Below are positions 1 through 8,164 of a DNA stretch of 62,849 nt, piece by piece; position 1 is the stretch's first letter, and each line of letters begins with the position of its first letter. The translations under genes were made by a program, and so were the position numbers. The DNA comes from CAZOAR01 sp964577985 (GTDB lineage Bacteria; Gemmatimonadota; CAZMKB01; CAZNLH01): the NCBI GenBank assembly GCA_964577985.1, contig CAZOAR010000014.1, forward strand, positions 1 to 62,849, in the 5' to 3' direction. The notes under the pieces were generated by a model. It ran no database searches, had not been told where the DNA came from, and saw nothing but the letters and a program-made list of their open reading frames with translations.

Positions 1-10
1 CTTATTGTGC

Positions 11-79
11 GATGGGATTCCCGACAAGCGGGAATGACATGTGAGGTGGGAATGACATGTGAGGCGGGAATGACCTGCG
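11..79. repeat. Inverted repeat plus ~18-bp tandem repeat
   Basis: An ATTCCC-N7-GGGAAT inverted repeat lies at about 17-35. Its right arm opens a short tandem array: GGGAATGACATGTGAGGT at 30-47, the same unit ending in C at 48-65, and a third, diverged partial unit from 66. The arms resemble the small dispersed palindromes found between genes in many Gram-negative genomes. No gene is seen before radC, so this may be the tail of an intergenic repeat cluster that starts outside the window. Confidence 0.6.
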
Positions 80-221
80 GTCTCAAACAAGTGCTGCGCG
101 TCCCTGCGGGAACGTTCACCCTCGAGAAGACGGGGCCCCAAAAAGGCTTTACTTACGCGAGAAGAACGCTTGACGCCTCAATGCATAAGAAAAACCGGGG
201 AGCTTTCGGGGGGTGTCTCTG

Positions 222-250
222 TTGACATATCGACTGCTGAGTCTTAGAAT
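222..250 (+). promoter_or_regulatory. Sigma-70-type promoter upstream of radC
   Basis: TTGACA at 222-227 and TAGAAT at 245-250 are separated by exactly 17 bases. Transcription would begin near 257, leaving about 180 bases of leader before radC. No gene was recognised in 1-434; the short open frames there look non-coding. Confidence 0.6.
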
Positions 251-434
251 TAAAATGACTACCAGTCGTGCGTACGATGATCTCACGATGTCTTCGGGGC
301 TCTCTCCCCCGCCTTGCTTTTATCTTCAACCCGTCGTATATTAAGATGGAGTAACGAGATAGGCCTCGTTCTTTCTCTCCCTGTGACCACATTGGGCTGC
401 AAATCATGTCAACACGAGGGATCGGAGGGGGAGA

Positions 435-1142
435 ATGATGGAGAGAGACGCAGCGACGTTTACCATAAGAGAATGGCCGCTGTCTGAACGACCGCGTGAG
501 AGGTTCGACTCGCTGGGAGCTTCAGCGCTGTCAAATGCCGAGCTTCTGGCTATACTCCTGTCGAGCGGTTCATCCGGCAGGACGGCCTTTGACATAGCGC
601 GAGATATGTTGAGCCGCTTCAAGGGTCTGCGTAAGATCTCGTCAGCCAGTGTCGAGGAGCTAACACAGGTGCATGGGGTGGGCCACGTAAGGGCGATAAA
701 GATTCTCGCCGCCCTTGAACTGTCGAAGAGAATGGCGCGAGAACGGGCGGAGGCGAGAAAGAGACTCGGCTCGCCGGTGGAGGTCAGTCAGTATCTTGCC
801 CCTGCCATCCAGGATCTGAAGATAGAGGTCTTCAAGGTCTTGATGATGAATACCCGAAACGATCTCCTGGGGGAACTGACTGTGGCCAGGGGAGGCCCAT
901 CATCCAGTACTGTTCACCCCGGTGAGGTCTTCAGACGGGCTATTCTCAAGTCTGCCAGTGGCATCATCCTTGCCCATAATCATCCGAGTGGTGACCCTTC
1001 ACCGAGCCGGGAGGACAGGGAGTTGACACTGCGCCTCAAGAAAGCCGGCGGTCTGCTCGGGATCATGGTTCAGGATCACATTATTATCGGAGATCACCGG
1101 TATGTGAGCTTCCTGGAATGTGGCCTGATGGGGACCGATTGA
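435..1142 (+). CDS. radC: RadC family protein (JAB/MPN domain)
   Basis: A 235-residue protein of the RadC/UPF0758 family. The N-terminal part (about 15-45, LSERPRERFDSLGASALS) matches the conserved family lead-in, and a helix-hairpin-helix-like segment (VEELTQVHGVGHVRAIKI) follows around residues 74-92. The C-terminal JAB metalloprotease-like domain carries the zinc signature HNHPSGDPSPS beginning at His181, with an upstream GEVFRRA glutamate. RadC was named for DNA repair, but its biochemical role is unsettled. Two ATGs stand in tandem (435 and 438); the GGAGGGG at 424-430 is better spaced for the second. It heads a run of genes with rel 51 bases downstream. Confidence 0.93.
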   Translation: MMERDAATFTIREWPLSERPRERFDSLGASALSNAELLAILLSSGSSGRTAFDIARDMLSRFKGLRKISSASVEELTQVHGVGHVRAIKILAALELSKRMARERAEARKRLGSPVEVSQYLAPAIQDLKIEVFKVLMMNTRNDLLGELTVARGGPSSSTVHPGEVFRRAILKSASGIILAHNHPSGDPSPSREDRELTLRLKKAGGLLGIMVQDHIIIGDHRYVSFLECGLMGTD

Positions 1143-1193
1143 CGGGCGAGCCGGCTGACGACGCAAATCTAACAGCATGGAATTCCAACGACT

Positions 1194-3377
1194 ATGTTTC
1201 TGGACAGGCGAAGATTCGTATCAATGATCAGGAAACAGGGCGATCGCCTCGATGCGGACCTAATCACCAGGGCGCTCGCCTTCAGCGAAATTGCCCACAA
1301 GGATCAGAAGCGCATCTCGGGAGAGATGTTCTTGACCCACTGCCTCGAGACGGCAAGAATTCTGCTCGATCTTGGCATGGACAGCAAGACCATCGCGAGC
1401 GGCCTCATCCACGACGTCGTCGAGGACACTGACACAACTATCAGTGATGTCAGGGATGCCTTCGGGGATGAGATAGCCGTCATGGTCGATGGCGTGACAA
1501 AAATCGGTGGTTTCAGTTTCAGGTCCAGCGAAGAGCGACAGGTTGAAAACTATCGCAAGATGCTCCTTACGACTGCAAAGGACGTTCGAACGATCATTGT
1601 AAAACTCGCGGACAGGGTCCATAACATGAGAACGCTCGATGCTCTTTCTCTCAAGAAGCAGCGAAGAATAGCACTCGAGACGAGAGAGATATACGCTCCG
1701 ATGGCTCATCGGTTCGGAATGGCGCTTATCAGGGCGGAACTCGAGGACCTCGCTTTCAAGTATCTGGAACCGGAGGAGTACCGCTCGATAATGAAGGTCG
1801 TTGCGCACAACAGGAGAGAGAGAAACCGGTTGATAAACACGCTCAAGATCCCGCTGGAGCGGGAGCTGAAAAACATAGGCATCAAGGCGGAGGTAACCGG
1901 GCGTGCGAAGAACCTGTACAGCATTTTCAAGAAGATGGAAGCGAGGAATCTGCCTTATGAGCAGATCTATGACCTTCACGCCATACGCGTTACAACCGAG
2001 ACCGTCAGGGACTGTTATCACGCACTCGGGCTTGTCCATTCTCTCTGGAGACCGAGACACGACCGAATAAAGGACTACATTTCCACGCCGAAGAGCAACA
2101 TGTATCAGTCGCTGCACACCACCGTTTTCGGCCCGAGCGGCCACCTTTTCGAGATACAGATTCGAACCAGGGAAATGCACTCAACGGCCGAATACGGAAT
2201 TGCGGCTCACTGGCTGTACAAGGAGGGCAGGAACAAGAGCGACGAGCTTGACAAGAAACTGACGTGGTTCAGGCAGATCATCGAGCAGCAGAGGGAGATG
2301 GCCGATCCCTCAGAGTTCCTCGATTTCCTCAAGATTGACCTGTTCCGATATGAGATCTATATCTTTACTCCGAAGGGTGAACTGAAACAACTCCCGGCCG
2401 GATCGACCCCAATCGATTTCGCTTTTTCCGTCCACTCAGAGGTGGGATACAAGTGCGCCGGCGCGAAGGTCAACGGCAGGATCGTTCCGCTCCACACCGA
2501 ACTTCGCAGCGGGGACACGGTGGAGATCATTACAAACCCCAATCAGAAACCAAGCCTCGACTGGATAAAATTCGTCAAGACCTCAGGAGCGAGAAACAAG
2601 ATACGGCGCAGATTCAGGGAGGAAGAGCTGGCCGGGGGACTTCATCTCGGCAAGGAGATCCTGAGCAAAGAGCTGAAACGTATCGGAAAGAGGCAAATAG
2701 GCGAGAAGCGATTGAAGGCGATAGCGCACGAACTGAACCTGGGTTCGGTGGATCAACTCTTCTCCGCGCTCGGTAGGGGGGACATATCCTTCAAACAGAT
2801 AGCGGACATCGAGTACCCCAGGGAGGAGAGTGGGGAGGAGAAGGAAAAGAAGAACGGCCGCTTGACCAGAGTCATCGGACTGGTGAAGAGGGCGCCTAAA
2901 GGTATTACTGTCCAGGGGTTGAGCAACGTCATGGTCCGATTCGCTCGTTGCTGTCAGCCTATTCCCGGCGACGACGTCGTAGGATATGTGACAAGGGGCC
3001 ACGGGGTCTCTGTACACAGGTCTGACTGTGCGAACATCCTCCAGTTCAGCAACAGCCCTGAGAGGAGGGTGGAGATTGACTGGAAATCATCCGGTGATGA
3101 GACGTTTCTAGTGCAGTTGATTGTCAAGGGAAAGGACCGGAAGGGATTGTTCGCGGATGTGGCCTCCTCGGTGACGGGTGCGTCTGTCAATATCGCGCGT
3201 GCCAACATCCAGGCGGATGTAGTAGAAGCAACCGGAACCTTCGTTGTCGAGGTCAAGAGCCTGGAACAGCTCAAGCAGCTTATCTCAACCATGAAAAAGG
3301 TCAAAGGAATTACGGGCGTTGAAAGGACGGATTACATGACAGGTGGAATCGATATCGAAGAGGAAAAAGAGGGGTAA
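1194..3377 (+). CDS. rel: Bifunctional (p)ppGpp synthetase/hydrolase Rel/SpoT
   Basis: A 727-residue RelA/SpoT homologue that makes and degrades the alarmone (p)ppGpp. The N-terminal HD hydrolase domain is intact, with HCLETA and the HDVVEDT motif near residues 68-84. The synthetase domain has the YQSLHTTV and EIQIRT motifs (about 300-335) and an RxKD-type stretch (RIKDYISTPK), which in this family marks bifunctional enzymes rather than RelA-only synthetases. A TGS domain (about 390-450) and a C-terminal ACT domain (about 645-715) complete the usual long-Rel architecture. No strong ribosome binding site stands before the ATG at 1194, and a second ATG at 1224 is an alternative. The stop codon is embedded in the ribosome binding site of uvrB. 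Confidence 0.96.
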   Translation: MFLDRRRFVSMIRKQGDRLDADLITRALAFSEIAHKDQKRISGEMFLTHCLETARILLDLGMDSKTIASGLIHDVVEDTDTTISDVRDAFGDEIAVMVDGVTKIGGFSFRSSEERQVENYRKMLLTTAKDVRTIIVKLADRVHNMRTLDALSLKKQRRIALETREIYAPMAHRFGMALIRAELEDLAFKYLEPEEYRSIMKVVAHNRRERNRLINTLKIPLERELKNIGIKAEVTGRAKNLYSIFKKMEARNLPYEQIYDLHAIRVTTETVRDCYHALGLVHSLWRPRHDRIKDYISTPKSNMYQSLHTTVFGPSGHLFEIQIRTREMHSTAEYGIAAHWLYKEGRNKSDELDKKLTWFRQIIEQQREMADPSEFLDFLKIDLFRYEIYIFTPKGELKQLPAGSTPIDFAFSVHSEVGYKCAGAKVNGRIVPLHTELRSGDTVEIITNPNQKPSLDWIKFVKTSGARNKIRRRFREEELAGGLHLGKEILSKELKRIGKRQIGEKRLKAIAHELNLGSVDQLFSALGRGDISFKQIADIEYPREESGEEKEKKNGRLTRVIGLVKRAPKGITVQGLSNVMVRFARCCQPIPGDDVVGYVTRGHGVSVHRSDCANILQFSNSPERRVEIDWKSSGDETFLVQLIVKGKDRKGLFADVASSVTGASVNIARANIQADVVEATGTFVVEVKSLEQLKQLISTMKKVKGITGVERTDYMTGGIDIEEEKEG

Positions 3378-3387
3378 GGAGCACAGG

Positions 3388-5412
3388 TTGAGCTTTTCAC
3401 TGCAATCGCCCTACTATCCCAGAGGCGATCAGCCCGCGGCGATAGAAGAGCTGGTAAAGGGTTTGGAAGAAGGCCGCAAACACCAGACGCTCCTTGGAGT
3501 GACGGGTTCGGGCAAGACTATGACAATAGCCAGTGTCATGTCACACGTCGGGAAACCAACCTTGATAATGTCCCACAACAAGACGCTGGCTGCTCAGCTT
3601 TATGGTGAGCTTCGGGGATTTTTCCCTGGTAACGCGGTAGAATATTTTATCAGCTACTACGACTACTATCAGCCGGAGGCGTATGTACCCGCGACCGATA
3701 CCTATATTGAGAAGGATGCCTCGATAAACGAGGATATAGACAGACTCAGACTGCGCGCCACATCCTCTCTCCTCGAGAGGAACGACGTGGTGATCGTGGC
3801 GAGCGTCTCCTCGATCTATAACATCGGCTCTCCGGATGAGTACAAGAACCTGTTTTTTCCCCTGGAGGTCGGCCGGAGAGTGCCCAGGGAGGAAATACTG
3901 GCCCAGCTGGTTTCTATTCAATACCAGCGCAATGATCTCGTACTCGAGAGGCGCGGGTTCCGTGTCAGAGGGGATGTCGTGGAGATCTTTCCCTCTTATC
4001 TCGAGACAGCGATTCGGATCGAACTCTTCGGCGACGAGATCGAGAGGATCTCCCGGATCGACCCTGTGACTGGGAAGACCATCGCTCAACTCTCGAATTG
4101 CGGGATTTATCCGGCCACTCATTTTGTTACCTCTTATCCCCGCATACAGGACGCCGTCGCCCGGATTCGCGCTGATCTGGAGAAACGCCTGGAAGAGTTT
4201 CGCTCTGAGGATAAGCTCCTGGAGGCCCAGCGGCTCGAATCGCGCGTAAATTTCGATATCGAGATGATGCTCGAGATGGGCTACTGCCCGGGAATCGAAA
4301 ACTACGCCCGCTATATGTCGGGGCGCAAGGCGGGAGATCGCCCCGCGTGCCTGATTGATTATTTTCCGCGGGACTTTCTGCTGATAATCGATGAATCTCA
4401 CGTGACCATACCCCAGATCAGGGGTATGTACCTCGGAGACAGATCGAGGAAGGAGACCCTTGTCAAGCATGGATTTCGCCTTCCGTCAGCCCTTGACAAC
4501 AGACCTCAGCGGTTCGAGGAGTTTGAAGCGTTGATAAACCAGGTGATCTATGTTTCCGCGACCCCTGGTCCCTATGAACTTGGAAAATCGGAAGGTGTTG
4601 TCGTGGAGCAGATAATCAGGCCTACTTTTATTCTGGATCCCGAGATAACGGTGAGACCCACAGAAGGCCAGATCGACGACCTGATCGGTAAGTGCAGGCA
4701 GAAGATAGAATGCGGGGACAGGGTCTTGATAACCACCCTCACGAAGAGGATGGCGGAAGATCTGACAGATTATCTGGTGGATGTCGGGGTAAGAGCCCGA
4801 TATATGCACGCGGACATTAACGCGATAGAAAGAGTGGAGATTCTTAGAGATCTCAGACTCGGAGAATTCGATGTGCTGGTCGGAATAAACCTTCTCAGGG
4901 AGGGGCTGGATCTTCCGGAGGTCTCCCTTGTGGCGATACTGGATGCCGATAAGGAGGGCTATCTCAGGTCCGACACGTCGCTCATACAGACGATGGGAAG
5001 GGCGGCGAGGAATGTCAGGGCCAACGTGGTCATGTACGCAGACCGTGTGACCGGCTCGATGCGCAGGGCTATAGATGAAACGACCAGGAGGAGAGCGATT
5101 CAGGATGACTATAACAGGGAACATAACTGTGTGCCTGAGCCTATAGTCAAGTCGATCGGGGAGGTGATGGCAGCCACGGCCGTCGCGGATTCCCGGGTAG
5201 CCGCGAGTATCGCCGAACCAGGGATTTCATACGGCGGCAATACAGGCGGGAAAGAATTGCTGGAGACATTGAAGGCCGAGATGGAGGAAGCCGCCGAAAG
5301 GATGGAGTTTGAGAGGGCTGCGGTCCTTAGAGACCAGTATTTCGAGGTCATGTCGGAGTTGGAAGGTGGAGGGGGCATTGATCGCGAGCGAGGCGGAAAG
5401 GCCTCGAAATGA
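3388..5412 (+). CDS. uvrB: Excinuclease ABC subunit B
   Basis: UvrB is the damage-verifying helicase-like subunit of nucleotide excision repair. I place the start at TTG 3388, giving 674 residues, because GGGGTAAGGAG at 3371-3381 is correctly spaced and the protein then begins LSFSLQSPYYPRGDQPAAI, as UvrB proteins do. An in-frame ATG at 3343 lies inside rel and has no such site. Walker A is GVTGSGKT (about 38-45), the DNA-clamping beta-hairpin is YYDYYQPEAYVP (about 90-101), and helicase motifs VIYVSATPG and QTMGRAARN follow. A C-terminal UVR motif that recruits UvrC occurs at roughly 625-660 (LKAEMEEAAERMEFERAAVLRD). It overlaps tsaE by four bases. Confidence 0.96.
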   Translation: MSFSLQSPYYPRGDQPAAIEELVKGLEEGRKHQTLLGVTGSGKTMTIASVMSHVGKPTLIMSHNKTLAAQLYGELRGFFPGNAVEYFISYYDYYQPEAYVPATDTYIEKDASINEDIDRLRLRATSSLLERNDVVIVASVSSIYNIGSPDEYKNLFFPLEVGRRVPREEILAQLVSIQYQRNDLVLERRGFRVRGDVVEIFPSYLETAIRIELFGDEIERISRIDPVTGKTIAQLSNCGIYPATHFVTSYPRIQDAVARIRADLEKRLEEFRSEDKLLEAQRLESRVNFDIEMMLEMGYCPGIENYARYMSGRKAGDRPACLIDYFPRDFLLIIDESHVTIPQIRGMYLGDRSRKETLVKHGFRLPSALDNRPQRFEEFEALINQVIYVSATPGPYELGKSEGVVVEQIIRPTFILDPEITVRPTEGQIDDLIGKCRQKIECGDRVLITTLTKRMAEDLTDYLVDVGVRARYMHADINAIERVEILRDLRLGEFDVLVGINLLREGLDLPEVSLVAILDADKEGYLRSDTSLIQTMGRAARNVRANVVMYADRVTGSMRRAIDETTRRRAIQDDYNREHNCVPEPIVKSIGEVMAATAVADSRVAASIAEPGISYGGNTGGKELLETLKAEMEEAAERMEFERAAVLRDQYFEVMSELEGGGGIDRERGGKASK

Positions 5413-5915
5413 CCGGAAGAAAGGCAGGCGGAGTATGTCATCAGATATCCCTGTCGGGGCGAGGGCCAGAGGAAGTGAGACATATAGGTGTCGTCATCGG
5501 CAGGCGCATCACGGCGGGGGTGAACATCGCTCTGCACGGTGAACTGGGCGCGGGAAAGACGTACCTTGTCAAGGCGATGTGCGAAGGGCTAGACGTCCGC
5601 GACCCGGTAACAAGTCCCACCTATGCCATAGTCAACAGCTACTCCGGGCGGTTTCCGGTCTTTCACGTGGATCTCTATCGTATCAATGAGAGCGCGGAAC
5701 TCGATGCGATCGGCATCGACGATATGATCCGGGGGGATTCGGTCTGTTTTTTCGAGTGGCCGGATATAGTGTCGGGTCGTCTCGGATCTCCACGGATGGA
5801 CATAGCGTTGGAATGGGCGGGTTTTTCGGATAGGAACCTGATCTTTTCATTCTCGGCAGATGCCGTATGGAAGGATATCCACACCGCGCTGGCTGGTTTA
5901 GGAGATAGAGGATGA
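5409..5915 (+). CDS. tsaE: tRNA t6A biosynthesis ATPase TsaE
   Basis: A 168-residue P-loop ATPase (YjeE family) that cycles the TsaB/TsaD complex making N6-threonylcarbamoyladenosine at A37 of ANN-decoding tRNAs. The Walker A motif GELGAGKTYLVKA is near residues 44-56, followed by the family signature DPVTSPTYAIVNSY and the conserved FHVDLYRI segment. The ATG overlaps the uvrB stop as ATGA, and its own stop overlaps tsaB the same way, so translation is probably coupled along uvrB-tsaE-tsaB. TsaD and TsaC are not in the window. Confidence 0.94.
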   Translation: MTGRKAGGVCHQISLSGRGPEEVRHIGVVIGRRITAGVNIALHGELGAGKTYLVKAMCEGLDVRDPVTSPTYAIVNSYSGRFPVFHVDLYRINESAELDAIGIDDMIRGDSVCFFEWPDIVSGRLGSPRMDIALEWAGFSDRNLIFSFSADAVWKDIHTALAGLGDRG

Positions 5916-6625
5916 AAGGATTGATCCTCGGCATTGAATCATCGACTCCCGCTTGCTCGGTGGCGGTTTCGGCTCCGGATCGACTTCTCGCGGAGGTGAC
6001 CCTCAACGTAGAACGCGAGGGAAGCAGGATGTTGTCGCCGGCGATCAGGCGTATACTGGATGATCTGTCTCTATCTCTGCAGGATATTTCCGCGGTTGCC
6101 ACTTCGCATGGCCCGGGTTCGTTCACGGGACTGAGGATAGGGATGGCCACTGCCAAAACACTGGCGATCGCGAACGATCTGCCACTCTATTCAATGACCA
6201 CTCTCCTTTCGCTTGCTTATAATGCCAGGCTTTCGGGAGAAGATGTCTGCCCGCTCCTGGATGCAAGGAAAGGAGAGGTCTATGCCGCTCTGTATCGATT
6301 CGACCAGGACGATTTCTCCGAGACAATCAGCCCCGTAGCCGTTGCTCCCGAAAAGCTTTCCCCCCGGCTGTCCGACCGGACTGTACTGATAGGAGACGGA
6401 GCCTCGAAATATCGCAGGATCTTTCTGGAGGGAAGAGGATCGTCCCGCGTTATCGCACCCGCTGTCCTCTCACTTCCGAGGGCATCCAGTCTCTGCGCGC
6501 TGGTCCATTCCGGTATGGTGAGAGAGAGCGTTGAAGACATCATGGGACTCGAGCCGCTCTATGTGAGGAAACCTGAAGCGGAGCTGAAATGGCAGGAGAG
6601 GAATCGTTCCACGAGCCGACCGTGA
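5912..6625 (+). CDS. tsaB: tRNA t6A biosynthesis protein TsaB
   Basis: A 237-residue ASKHA-fold protein that dimerises with TsaD to form the t6A-transferring core. The N-terminus ILGIESSTPACSVAV is the family's phosphate-1-like strand-turn, and HGPGSFTGLRIGMATAKTLA (about 67-86) is its most conserved block. DARKGEVYAALYRF (about 117-130) is also typical. Length is normal. The gene starts with ATG overlapping the tsaE stop, and its 3' end overlaps the start of rimI by 37 bases, an arrangement known from many genomes where tsaE, tsaB and rimI are linked. Confidence 0.94.
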   Translation: MKGLILGIESSTPACSVAVSAPDRLLAEVTLNVEREGSRMLSPAIRRILDDLSLSLQDISAVATSHGPGSFTGLRIGMATAKTLAIANDLPLYSMTTLLSLAYNARLSGEDVCPLLDARKGEVYAALYRFDQDDFSETISPVAVAPEKLSPRLSDRTVLIGDGASKYRRIFLEGRGSSRVIAPAVLSLPRASSLCALVHSGMVRESVEDIMGLEPLYVRKPEAELKWQERNRSTSRP

Positions 6626-7077
6626 CGATGACAGAGATGAAGGAGAAGCATCTCGCGGCGGTGATCCAGATCGAGTCGCAGTCTTTTTCGTCACCGTGGA
6701 GTTTTTCGCTTTTCAGGAAGATCTTGAGAAATGGCGCGATCCGGGCCTCTGTGCTGCTTCGTGAGGAAATGGTGATCGGGTATGCGGTTTTCTGGGTGGC
6801 AGGTGGTCACGCGGAGCTGAGTGATATAGCCGTGGACAGGGAGTTCAGAGGGAGGGGGTTTGGAGATTTTCTGCTGAGGGGTGTCATCGAGGCGTGTAAA
6901 GTGCTGGGAGCAAGATCGCTTTTTCTGGAGGTGAGAGAATCGAACTCCACTGCTCAGGCCCTGTACCGAAAGACAGGTTTTTCCGAGATCATGAAGAGGA
7001 GGGGGTACTATTCGAAGCCGCTCGAAGATGCCCTGGTATTCGGTCTTGATTTTGAAATCTCCGAGGATGGCGCCTGA
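6589..7077 (+). CDS. rimI: GNAT N-acetyltransferase, RimI-like
   Basis: A 162-residue GNAT-fold acetyltransferase matching RimI, which acetylates the N-terminal residue of ribosomal protein S18 and possibly other substrates. The opening EKHLAAVIQIESQSFSSPWS is the family hallmark, the acetyl-CoA loop is REFRGRGFGDFLL (about 84-96), and the C-terminal LEVRESNSTAQALYRKTGF block is conserved. The ATG at 6589 lies inside tsaB and follows GGAG at 6579-6582. An alternative ATG at 6628, just after the tsaB stop, would trim 13 residues. Context (uvrB-tsaE-tsaB-rimI) supports the assignment; substrate specificity is inferred. Confidence 0.88.
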   Translation: MAGEESFHEPTVTMTEMKEKHLAAVIQIESQSFSSPWSFSLFRKILRNGAIRASVLLREEMVIGYAVFWVAGGHAELSDIAVDREFRGRGFGDFLLRGVIEACKVLGARSLFLEVRESNSTAQALYRKTGFSEIMKRRGYYSKPLEDALVFGLDFEISEDGA

Positions 7078-7180
7078 ACCCGGGAGTTAGTACAGGCAAC
7101 AAAGGCGTCCCTGGAGCGAGAGGGATACCTGGTGTCCCTTCGCATAAAGAATACCGGGGAGACTCCAGCTCACGGAACAG

Positions 7181-7210
7181 TTGACACGAAGAGGCATCCA
7201 GCGTTAGACT
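7181..7210 (+). promoter_or_regulatory. Promoter upstream of accD
   Basis: TTGACA at 7181-7186 is followed after 18 bases by TAGACT at 7205-7210. It sits in the 205-base gap between rimI and the chosen accD start, and would start transcription near 7217, about 66 bases before that start codon. Confidence 0.5.
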
Positions 7211-7282
7211 TGTTAATCCTCCTCCTCATCAGACGTGTTGGATTCCGGCAATTGCGGTCCGGAACGGGAAAGAGAGATTTTC

Positions 7283-8149
7283 TTGGACTGGTTCAAGAAG
7301 AAGAGAAAGAAACTGATACAGCAGCCAAAGAAAGAGATGCCGGACGGCGTCTGGGTCAAGTGTGAGGGCTGCGGCGAGATTATATACAAGAAGGAACTGG
7401 CGAGAAACATGTGGGTTTGTTCCAGGTGTTCCCATCATTTCCCTATTTCCAGCCAGAATTATATCGATATCCTGCTTGACGCAGGAAGCTTCAAGGAGTT
7501 GTACGGGCAGATGAAGTCGGGCGATCCGCTTGGATTCAAGGACCGAAAGAAATATACCGACAGGCTGAAGGAGAACATCAGGAAAACGGGCAGGAATGAG
7601 GCGGTGGAGATCGGCACCGGGCTGCTGGATGGCAACGACGTGAGCATTGCGGTCATGAATTTTCAGTTCATAGGTGGGAGCATGGGATGCGTGGTCGGAG
7701 AAAAGGTATCCAGGGCCATCATGATTGCTCTCGAAAGGAGAATCCCTCTGATAACTGTAAACAGGTCGGGAGGAGCCAGAATGATGGAAGGAATCCTCTC
7801 ATTGATGCAGATGGCCAAGACAAGCGGTTATCTCGCGAGGCTGTCGGAGATGGGGATACCGTACATCTCCGTCATGACACACCCGACCACGGGTGGAGTC
7901 ACCGCGAGTTTTGCGTCCCTCGGAGATGTAATCATTGCGGAACCTCGGGCCCTCATCGGCTTCGCGGGACAGCGGGTCATCAAGGACACCATCGGCCAGG
8001 ATCTGCCCGAAGGTTTTCAGCTCTCGGAGTTTCTCCTTGACCACGGGATGATAGACATGATAGTCCCCAGGAATGAGCTCAAAGGAACGATATCCAGGCT
8101 TCTCGGCTGTCTCTCTCCTGAACGCGAGGAGTTCGAGGTAGCCGGTTGA
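7283..8149 (+). CDS. accD: Acetyl-CoA carboxylase carboxyltransferase subunit beta
   Basis: AccD pairs with AccA to transfer carboxyl from carboxybiotin to acetyl-CoA, the committed step of fatty acid synthesis. I choose TTG 7283, giving 288 residues starting MDWFKKKRKK, which is how AccD proteins usually begin; a purine-rich stretch (GGGAAAGAGAG, 7266-7276) stands before it. A GTG at 7235 is an upstream alternative without a visible ribosome binding site. The N-terminal zinc ribbon has four cysteines (CEGCG and CSRC, roughly residues 25-48). The crotonase-like core has GGARMMEG and TTGGVTASFA. The adjacent folC follows 15 bases later, a common pairing. AccA is not in the window. Confidence 0.94.
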   Translation: MDWFKKKRKKLIQQPKKEMPDGVWVKCEGCGEIIYKKELARNMWVCSRCSHHFPISSQNYIDILLDAGSFKELYGQMKSGDPLGFKDRKKYTDRLKENIRKTGRNEAVEIGTGLLDGNDVSIAVMNFQFIGGSMGCVVGEKVSRAIMIALERRIPLITVNRSGGARMMEGILSLMQMAKTSGYLARLSEMGIPYISVMTHPTTGGVTASFASLGDVIIAEPRALIGFAGQRVIKDTIGQDLPEGFQLSEFLLDHGMIDMIVPRNELKGTISRLLGCLSPEREEFEVAG

Positions 8150-8164
8150 GGGGCTGAATCCTGG

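Noticed and set aside
1260..2180. 306-codon open frame on the minus strand
   Set aside because: It lies wholly antisense to rel, shows no domain, and arises from the codon bias of the real gene.
3541..4470. 309-codon open frame on the minus strand
   Set aside because: Antisense shadow of uvrB, without recognisable motifs or ribosome binding site.
7128..7150. Sigma-54-like CTGGTGTCCCTTCGCAT before accD
   Set aside because: The GG and GC are 9 bases apart instead of the required 10.
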